From assembly GCA_025058955.1 (NCBI GenBank), contig JANXDV010000038.1:1-9852 (forward strand): a DNA stretch of 9,852 bases, read 5' to 3'. Below the pieces are notes generated by a model, which saw only the letters and a program-made list of their open reading frames with translations, was not told the origin of the DNA and ran no database searches. The translations under genes and the position numbers were made by a program. Source of the stretch: Archaeoglobaceae archaeon (GTDB lineage: Archaea; Halobacteriota; Archaeoglobi; Archaeoglobales; Archaeoglobaceae). How positions within the stretch are numbered: the first letter of the stretch is position 1; every line of letters begins with the position of its first letter. This document shows positions 6,128-9,852 of this stretch, piece after piece.

Positions 6128-6161
6128 TATCTTAATATTCTCTCCGGAAGTATAAGTTTTT
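6128..6161. promoter_or_regulatory. 34-bp bidirectional promoter between UPF0146-priS and rimI
   Basis: Only 34 bases separate the two divergent start codons chosen here, and each direction has a TATA-like box at leaderless spacing. For rimI, CTTAATATT (6131-6139) lies 23-31 bases before the GTG. For the UPF0146 gene, AACTTATAC on the minus strand (6150-6158) lies 23-31 bases before its ATG. Neither gene has a convincing Shine-Dalgarno at normal spacing. The two pre-initiation complexes would collide, so mutually exclusive firing is plausible. The promoter assignment is inferred from composition and spacing. Confidence 0.45.
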
Positions 6162-6608
6162 GTGCAAGTCATAATCAGAGAATACTCTACGAAGGATTTT
6201 AAAGAGGTTCTTGAGATCGATCGGGAAGCATTTAATCCAAGAAATCCCTCATTTGACATGTATGTATACTTAACTTATGGAAACGACATATTCGTTGCGG
6301 ATATAGGCAATAAGATCGTGGGTTATGTCGTAACGATGGATTTGGATCAAATTAGGGGTAAGATCGTCTCAATCGCTGTTAGGAAGGAATTTAGAGGTAG
6401 TGGTATAGGAGAATACCTGATGAAAAGAGCGATCGAAAGATTGAAAGAAAAGGGAAAAAAGGAGATCTCCCTTGAAGTTCGTGTGTCCAACAATGTTGCC
6501 CAGAACCTATATGAAAAGCTCGGTTTTAAAATAGTGGAAACTATTCCAAACTACTACAGCGATGGCGAAGACGCTTACTACATGGTGCTCAGTCTCAGCG
6601 AACAATGA
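6162..6608 (+). CDS. rimI: RimI-type N-alpha-acetyltransferase (GNAT family)
   Basis: GNAT acetyltransferase that transfers the acetyl group of acetyl-CoA to protein N-termini; archaeal RimI/Ard1 enzymes acetylate many proteins besides ribosomal ones. The 148 residues contain motif A, VSIAVRKEFRGSGIGEYLM (69-87), with the R-G-x-G-x-G pyrophosphate loop (78-83). Motif B, SLEVRVSNNVAQNLYEKLGF (103-122), has N111 and Y117. The C-terminal IPNYYSDGEDAYYMVL (128-143) is the RimI-type signature. The start is a GTG at 6162; the next Met is residue 33, inside the conserved N-terminal fold, so the GTG is required. No Shine-Dalgarno is visible, in keeping with a leaderless message. It is divergent from UPF0146-priS, and its stop overlaps the convergent UPF0058 gene by 14 bases. 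Substrate specificity cannot be read from the sequence. Confidence 0.85.
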   Translation: MQVIIREYSTKDFKEVLEIDREAFNPRNPSFDMYVYLTYGNDIFVADIGNKIVGYVVTMDLDQIRGKIVSIAVRKEFRGSGIGEYLMKRAIERLKEKGKKEISLEVRVSNNVAQNLYEKLGFKIVETIPNYYSDGEDAYYMVLSLSEQ

Positions 6609-6873
6609 GCTTTGGAGTGTTAAACGCCTCCCTTAGCCTTGGATTTTGTGAGAGCTTCTCAGGATTGCTATTTTTTAAAATCTCAGAAATTCCCCTGCAA
6701 AGAAGCAAGACTGCCTTCTTATGATCCGCTTTGCTTCTGTTCACTTGCACAGGACTTATTCCAAGGCTCTCATAGGCTTTAAAATGCCCATTTGCTAAAC
6801 CCGCGTTCTCTAAAATTCTCTTTACATTAAAGAGCACCAAGTGCAATACGAGCACTTCTTCTTTTTGCATCAC
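6595..6873 (-). CDS. UPF0058 family protein
   Basis: Small conserved archaeal protein of unknown function, 92 residues, matching the UPF0058 pattern. It has an N-terminal helix KEEVLVLHLVLFNVKRILE (4-22), then YESLGISPVQVNRSKADHKKAVLLL (34-58), in which GISPxxxxRSKxxHKxAV is the family hallmark, and another helix to about residue 67. It appears all-helical and cytosolic, without a signal peptide. The C-terminus (PKLIVR) is encoded in the region overlapping rimI on the other strand. The gene starts with two consecutive ATGs (6873 and 6870). The TATA-like box CTATAAAAAC on the opposite strand (6892-6901) lies about 20-30 bases upstream, so the second Met of a leaderless mRNA is a reasonable start. 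Family match is good; role unknown. Confidence 0.78.
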   Translation of the reverse strand: MMQKEEVLVLHLVLFNVKRILENAGLANGHFKAYESLGISPVQVNRSKADHKKAVLLLCRGISEILKNSNPEKLSQNPRLREAFNTPKLIVR

Positions 6874-6971
6874 TATTCACTGAGATAGTATCTATAAAAA
6901 CTTTTCTCTCATCATTGAAAAAATTTTACATGTTTAATTTTCTTATATAAGTATAAATCATTATTGAGATC
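6874..6971. promoter_or_regulatory. Candidate promoters upstream of the UPF0058 gene
   Basis: The 98-base gap between the SAMP-like gene and UPF0058 (both minus strand) has two TATA-like elements. GTTTTTATAG (minus strand, 6892-6901) has leaderless spacing to UPF0058. Farther up, CTTATATAAG (6942-6951) is a perfect 10-base palindrome that could work in either direction: a leader of roughly 45 bases for UPF0058, or a transcript running antisense into the SAMP-like gene. No RNA gene or coding sequence is evident. Confidence 0.4.
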
Positions 6972-7181
6972 TCATCCACCAGAGATCACGCGGACGACTT
7001 TTATCTCTCCCTCTTCTGCAAACTCGTCTAATGGAATCGGAGACGAATTTCTAAGCAAGATTACAGTTTCAGGATTTATTTTAAGGATTTTCTCCAAGAT
7101 CTCCGAATATCTCATATCTTTTTCGATTTCCAACTCTTCTTCTTTCTTCCCAAAGCCGATGAAAATGAATTTAAGCTTCAT
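6972..7181 (-). CDS. Ubiquitin-like small archaeal modifier protein (MoaD/ThiS/Urm1 fold, SAMP2-like)
   Basis: A 69-residue beta-grasp protein ending in Gly-Gly (V-I-S-G-G at 65-69), the C-terminus that an E1-like enzyme (UbaA/MoeB type) adenylates. It can then be thiocarboxylated for sulphur transfer (tRNA thiolation or molybdopterin) or conjugated to lysines of target proteins. Strands KLKFIFIGF and EEELEIEK (2-21), the helix SEILEKIL (26-33), NPETVILLRNSSPIP (36-50) and EIKVVRVISGG (59-69) follow the Urm1/SAMP2 order more closely than the longer MoaD. No E1 or MoaE gene is in the window. Its ATG overlaps the stop of a 51-codon upstream gene (ATGA), so it is translationally coupled to it. 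The fwd genes nearby use a pterin cofactor, so a MoaD-type role stays possible, but SAMP2 resemblance is better. Confidence 0.82.
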   Translation of the reverse strand: MKLKFIFIGFGKKEEELEIEKDMRYSEILEKILKINPETVILLRNSSPIPLDEFAEEGEIKVVRVISGG

Positions 7182-7333
7182 TCATCTGGCAAAATTTCTT
7201 TTGAGAGTTCTTTTATATTTCCTCCTTTCTCTACCTTGAGCTCTTGGACATTCTCTTCAAGCATTTTTTCATCCTTACTCAAAATTTTCTTTAGACCTTT
7301 CTTCTTAAATTTTCTCCAATCAAACCGCCTCAT
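7178..7333 (-). CDS. Small Lys-rich hypothetical protein coupled to the SAMP-like gene (51 aa)
   Basis: Not recognised. This 51-codon gene is well supported by its signals. A strong Shine-Dalgarno, AGGTGGT, sits 4 bases before the ATG at 7333. A TATA-like AATTATAAAT (minus strand, 7386-7395) lies upstream. Its TGA stop overlaps the ATG of the SAMP-like gene by 4 bases. The product is highly charged, with 12 lysines and many glutamates, a basic N-terminal part (MRRFDWRKFKKKGLKK) and an acidic C-terminal part. It is probably helical, without membrane segment or cysteines. The basic start suggests RNA, DNA or acidic-protein contact. A dedicated partner or substrate of the modifier is possible, but only position suggests it. 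It could instead be a leader-type small ORF that delivers ribosomes to the next gene. Confidence 0.68.
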   Translation of the reverse strand: MRRFDWRKFKKKGLKKILSKDEKMLEENVQELKVEKGGNIKELSKEILPDE

Positions 7334-7407
7334 CTAACCACCTACTTCTCATTCAGATTTTTAGTAGAAAAACCTTTTGCTAAAAATTTATAATTTCAAA
7401 TCGCAAA
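7334..7407 (-). promoter_or_regulatory. Candidate promoter of the small Lys-rich gene/SAMP-like operon
   Basis: The 74-base gap below the small membrane-protein gene contains AATTATAAAT on the minus strand (7386-7395), about 50-60 bases before the ATG at 7333. That would give a leader of some 25-30 bases containing the AGGTGGT ribosome site. T-rich tracts on the minus strand (around 7359-7381) might also end the minD transcript. Both roles are inferred from composition. Confidence 0.4.
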
Positions 7408-7599
7408 TTAGATCTCTCCTTTCATTCTCTCAAGTCTTCTTCTGATCTGCGCAAGTTCATCCTTCGTAACAGTCACCCTTGCTCCAACTTCTCTCAACTC
7501 TCTGTTCAAGTTTCTGATCTTGATCAACTGGACTATGTTGAGTATTAGACTAATGATGAGCAGAAAAACAAGAGTAATACCGAATAAATCCTCGAACAT
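7408..7599 (-). CDS. Small single-pass membrane protein with coiled coil, downstream of minD
   Basis: Not a family I recognise. The 63 residues have one hydrophobic helix (about 7-26, ITLVFLLIISLILNIVQLI) followed by a charged heptad-like helix (28-61, RNLNRELREV ... ELAQIRRRLERMKGEI) likely to form a coiled coil. By the positive-inside tendency the basic C-terminal part should face the cytoplasm. It starts 4 bases after the minD stop, and its Shine-Dalgarno GAGGTGA is formed by the last codons of minD, so it is almost certainly co-translated with it. A membrane protein with a cytoplasmic coiled coil made with MinD could be a MinD anchor or partner; archaea generally lack MinE. That idea comes from position and topology only. 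Confidence 0.72.
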   Translation of the reverse strand: MFEDLFGITLVFLLIISLILNIVQLIKIRNLNRELREVGARVTVTKDELAQIRRRLERMKGEI

Positions 7600-7603
7600 A
7601 ACT

Positions 7604-8389
7604 TCACCTCTTTCTTCTGAATACTTTCAACATCTTTGAAATTGCTCCTTCCTTTTTAGCTTGAGCAACTGTAACTCCCTTCTTTTTACCTGCTACAGCA
7701 TAAGCCAGCTCTTTTATTGCTATTGAAGCTGGAGAGTTTGGAGCACTGAGAATTACAGGCTTACCGAATGCTGCAGACTTTCTAACCTCTGGATCTTCTG
7801 GAATTACGCCAATAACTCTTGCTTCAAGAATTGCTTCAATTTCACTTTTTGCCATGTCTATACCCCAACCAGTCAATCTGTTTATTACCACTCCAAGTGT
7901 CTTCGTCCCCAATCGCTCCGCTACGATCTTCGTCTTTAATCCATCTGTTATAGACGCTATCTCAGGATTCACAATTAGAAGAAGTTCTTGAGAGGCAGCA
8001 ATTGCTATTACCGCGCTTCTCTCAAGCCCTGCTGGGGCATCAAGAATTAAAATATCCGTGCTACCGATTATTCTTGTTAGAACTTCTTCGAGTTTTTCAG
8101 GATTTGCTTTTCTTAGTCCTTCTAAGCTAATACCAGCGGGAATTACTTTAACTCCACCTGGTCCAACGTAAATTGCCTCCTCAATTCTTGCTTCACCCGC
8201 AAGAACGTTTTGCAAAGTAACAGGCAATCCTTCCATTCCAAGAATTAGCTCCAAATTTGCCATTGTTATATCTGCATCCACTATGGTAACATCATATCCT
8301 AACTGTGTTAAAGCTATTCCAAGATTTGCTGTGATCGTTGTTTTTCCAGTGCCTCCTTTTCCAGAAGCAACAGTTATTGTCCTCGCCAT
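7604..8389 (-). CDS. minD: MinD/ParA-family ATPase (archaeal MinD)
   Basis: P-loop ATPase of the MinD/ParA class, which dimerises on ATP, associates with the membrane and positions other complexes. In archaea such proteins affect division site, chemoreceptor or archaellum placement rather than a classical MinCDE system. The 261 residues show the deviant Walker A SGKGGTGKTT (9-18; signature K11 and K16), the switch region TIVDADITMANLELILG (35-51; D38, D40) and Walker B ILILDAPAGL. The C-terminal amphipathic basic segment ISKMLKVFRRKR resembles the MinD membrane-targeting helix. The start is supported by the Shine-Dalgarno AAGGTGA 5-6 bases before the ATG and a TATA-like TTTAAATA about 40 bases upstream. 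It is followed after 4 bases by a small membrane-protein gene and is divergent from fwdD. No MinC or MinE homologue is seen. Confidence 0.88.
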   Translation of the reverse strand: MARTITVASGKGGTGKTTITANLGIALTQLGYDVTIVDADITMANLELILGMEGLPVTLQNVLAGEARIEEAIYVGPGGVKVIPAGISLEGLRKANPEKLEEVLTRIIGSTDILILDAPAGLERSAVIAIAASQELLLIVNPEIASITDGLKTKIVAERLGTKTLGVVINRLTGWGIDMAKSEIEAILEARVIGVIPEDPEVRKSAAFGKPVILSAPNSPASIAIKELAYAVAGKKKGVTVAQAKKEGAISKMLKVFRRKR

Positions 8390-8515
8390 TCACTCACCTT
8401 CTGATTATGATTATGACATAACTACTATTTAAAGTTTCTGCTACCTTTATTCTACAAAAAAAGATATCGTTATATATACCTTCGCATACTAACCCCAAAA
8501 AATTCTGGTGGTGCT
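8390..8515. promoter_or_regulatory. Divergent promoter region of minD and fwdD
   Basis: Both genes here have leaders with Shine-Dalgarno sites. For fwdD, TTATATATA (8470-8478) is a clear TATA box; a start near 8500 would give a leader of about 15 bases holding GGTGGTG (8507-8513). For minD, ACTTTAAATA on the minus strand (8426-8435) would start RNA near 8403, just upstream of AAGGTGA. A short direct repeat, GATTATGATTATGA (8403-8416), overlaps the expected minD start site and might be a regulator contact. No coding sequence is seen. Confidence 0.5.
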
Positions 8516-8884
8516 ATGGTAGTGGTTGAGCTTATATCGGGCAGAACTCTTGATCAAGGAGCGACGGTTGAAGAAAAACTGACTGAAGAATATTTTAGAG
8601 CTGTGAATTATATTGAACTCAGTGAAGAGGATTTTAGAGCTCTTGGACTTAAAGAAGGGGACAAAGTCAAAGTAAAAACAGAATTTGGTGAAGTAGTCGT
8701 CTTTGCAAAGCTTGGAGACTTGCCAAAGGGCTTGGCTTTCATTCCCATGGGTCCATATGTAAACATGGTGATCGATCCTGAAACCGATGGAACTGGAATG
8801 CCTCAGTTTAAGGGTGTAAAGGCAAGAATTGAGAAGACTGATGAGAAGGTTAAAACAGTTAAAGAACTCCTGGAGGCGATTTAA
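8516..8884 (+). CDS. fwdD: Formylmethanofuran dehydrogenase subunit D
   Basis: Small subunit of the tungsten- or molybdenum-containing formylmethanofuran dehydrogenase, which reversibly reduces CO2 with methanofuran to formylmethanofuran: the first step of methanogenesis, and the last step of lactate or acetyl oxidation in Archaeoglobus. FwdD corresponds to the C-terminal pterin-dinucleotide-binding barrel that is fused in other molybdoenzymes. The 122 residues show ISGRTLDQGATVEEK (7-21), GLKEGDKVKVKTEFGEVVV (44-62), typical of the molydopterin-binding fold, and GPYVNMVIDPETDGTGMPQ (79-97), a cofactor-contact loop. Length is typical of the subunit. The start has a strong Shine-Dalgarno 2-3 bases before the ATG. 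The next gene begins immediately after the stop (TAA-ATG). Whether the metal is W (Fwd) or Mo (Fmd) cannot be told from this subunit. Confidence 0.88.
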   Translation: MVVVELISGRTLDQGATVEEKLTEEYFRAVNYIELSEEDFRALGLKEGDKVKVKTEFGEVVVFAKLGDLPKGLAFIPMGPYVNMVIDPETDGTGMPQFKGVKARIEKTDEKVKTVKELLEAI

Positions 8885-9852
8885 ATGGAGGACGTTGTCT
8901 GCACGTTCTGCGGAAGTGTATGTGATGATGGAGAATTTGATGTTGAAAAGAGGAAAATTAAGAGATTTTGCAGACTTGGAAGCAGTAAATTTGCTGAAAA
9001 GGAAAGAATAAAGGCTCCAATGGTGGATGGGAAAGAAGTGAGTTATGAAGAAGCGATTGACAAGGCTGTCGAGATCCTTGTTAATGCAAAAAAACCTCTG
9101 CTCTATGGCTGGGCTTCTACTGTTAACGAGGCTATAAGACTTGGAGTAATCCTTGCTGAAAAACTCGGAGGAGTTTACGATCAATGTGCAAGCGTCTGCC
9201 ATGCTCCAGGCGTTCTTGCGGTGATCGAAGAAGGTTTACCTGGAGCGACGCTCGGTTCTATAAAGAACCGTGCGGATGTCGTTGTCTTTTGGGGAGCAAA
9301 TCCTGCGGAAGCGCATCCAAGACATGGATTGAGATATAGCATCACAGCTAAGGGAATTCTTGTGAAAGATAGGAAGCAGAGAAAAGTTATCGTCGTAGAT
9401 GTTCGACCAACAAAAACTGCAAAGATGGCGGACATATTCGTTCAGATCAAACCAGGTTCAGATTATGCTCTCTTCTCCGCATTAAGAGCGATAATAAGTG
9501 GTAGTGCGGATGTTGTGCCAAACGAAGTTGGAGGAGTGGCAAAAGAGAAGTTGATAGAGCTTGCGGAGATCATGAAAAATGCGAAATATGGTGCGGTTCT
9601 TTATGGCTTAGGAGTTTCGCAGTCAAGAGGGAGAGATAGAAACGTCGAAAATGCTATAAAGTTAATTCAGCTTCTAAACAGAACTACTCGTTGGGTAATT
9701 TGGCCAATGAGAGGGCATTATAATGTTGTAGGTGCTGGAGAAGTTCCAGCTTGGGAAGTTGGTTATCAGTATGCAATCGACTTCAGTAGAGGCTATCCTC
9801 GCTTCTCTCCTGCAGAATTTTCAGCTGTGGAGGTATTAAAGAGAAGAGATTG
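8885..9852 (+). CDS. fwdB: Formylmethanofuran dehydrogenase subunit B, N-terminal part, 3' end outside window
   Basis: Catalytic formate-dehydrogenase-like subunit that holds the bis-pterin W/Mo site and one [4Fe-4S] cluster and reduces CO2 to formate before it is passed to FwdA. About 322 codons are in the window, and the frame is open at the right edge, leaving roughly a quarter of the protein outside. The cluster ligands are C6, C9, C13 and C29 (C-x2-C-x3-C-x15-C). C105 in CASVCHAPG aligns with the metal-coordinating Cys of the family; it is encoded by TGC, so this is a cysteine rather than a selenocysteine version. Later, VVFWGANPAEAHPRH (about 137-151) and VVDVRPTKTAKMAD fit the pterin-binding domain. 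The start directly follows the fwdD stop, with Shine-Dalgarno GGAGG at 8872-8876, 8 bases away. fwdA and fwdC are probably downstream, by family convention. Confidence 0.88.
   Translation, partial: MEDVVCTFCGSVCDDGEFDVEKRKIKRFCRLGSSKFAEKERIKAPMVDGKEVSYEEAIDKAVEILVNAKKPLLYGWASTVNEAIRLGVILAEKLGGVYDQCASVCHAPGVLAVIEEGLPGATLGSIKNRADVVVFWGANPAEAHPRHGLRYSITAKGILVKDRKQRKVIVVDVRPTKTAKMADIFVQIKPGSDYALFSALRAIISGSADVVPNEVGGVAKEKLIELAEIMKNAKYGAVLYGLGVSQSRGRDRNVENAIKLIQLLNRTTRWVIWPMRGHYNVVGAGEVPAWEVGYQYAIDFSRGYPRFSPAEFSAVEVLKRRD

Noticed and set aside
6128..6259. N-terminal extension of the UPF0146 protein up to 6259
   Set aside because: The extension runs antisense through the conserved start of rimI and has no family-like sequence. 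The ATG at 6127 matches the usual beginning of the family and has a TATA-like box at leaderless distance.
6870..6920. C/D-box sRNA candidate on the minus strand (AATGATGAG near 6907-6915)
   Set aside because: A C-box-like ATGATGA is present, but no CTGA D box follows at a suitable distance, and the region is better explained as the UPF0058 promoter.
6964..7239. Plus-strand open frame (91 codons) opposite the SAMP-like gene, behind a TATA-like sequence
   Set aside because: Ser/Phe-rich low-quality product, fully antisense to two signal-supported genes. The TATA-like palindrome upstream is better treated as an undirected element.
8489..9202. Long minus-strand open frame (237 codons) opposite fwdD and fwdB
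   Set aside because: It lies entirely opposite two strongly supported genes, its product is a composition-driven Phe/Ser/Lys-rich sequence without domains, and no ribosome site fits. It is a shadow of the coding strand.

Overview
The window looks like chromosomal DNA from a thermophilic euryarchaeon, most plausibly a member of the Archaeoglobales. The evidence is the gene set: archaeal SepF, an archaeal primase small subunit, UPF0058 and UPF0146 families, a SAMP/Urm1-like modifier, an archaeal MinD, and a formylmethanofuran dehydrogenase operon, which is needed for methanofuran-dependent C1 metabolism in methanogens and Archaeoglobus. The compact layout, AT-rich TATA-type promoters, several likely leaderless starts and heavy AGA/AGG arginine use fit this. 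The genus is inference, not a measured placement. Sixteen protein genes are supported. Two run off the window edges and one is only 51 codons. No rRNA, tRNA, CRISPR array or insertion sequence was seen.

Left part (1-3667): the 3' end of a sodium/calcium-exchanger-family membrane protein; sepF and a ZPR1-type zinc-finger gene overlapping by 4 bases; a convergent TatA-like gene; then a two-gene operon of a ParM/Ta0583-type actin homologue and a protein with a ribbon-helix-helix-like N-terminus plus four cysteines. Middle (3668-6608): a histidinol-phosphate aminotransferase (hisC), facing a UPF0146-priS operon on the minus strand, and a rimI-type acetyltransferase divergent from UPF0146. Right part (6595-9852): minus-strand genes for UPF0058, a MoaD/Urm1/SAMP2-like modifier preceded by a translationally coupled 51-residue Lys-rich protein, a small membrane/coiled-coil protein and MinD; then, divergent from minD, fwdD and the start of fwdB.

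The main theme is cell-interior organisation. SepF (FtsZ anchor), an actin-like filament ATPase with a putative DNA-binding partner, and MinD with a small membrane protein lie within about 7.5 kb, together with the replication primase. The actin plus ribbon-helix-helix pair resembles the ParM/ParR logic of plasmid segregation and is the best candidate for an undescribed system here. The other genes are housekeeping: histidine synthesis, N-terminal acetylation, Tat export, and CO2 reduction or formylmethanofuran oxidation.

Gene packing is tight. Three convergent pairs overlap at their 3' ends (29, 27 and 14 bases), several same-strand pairs overlap or nearly touch, and no stretch longer than about 155 bases lacks a gene.
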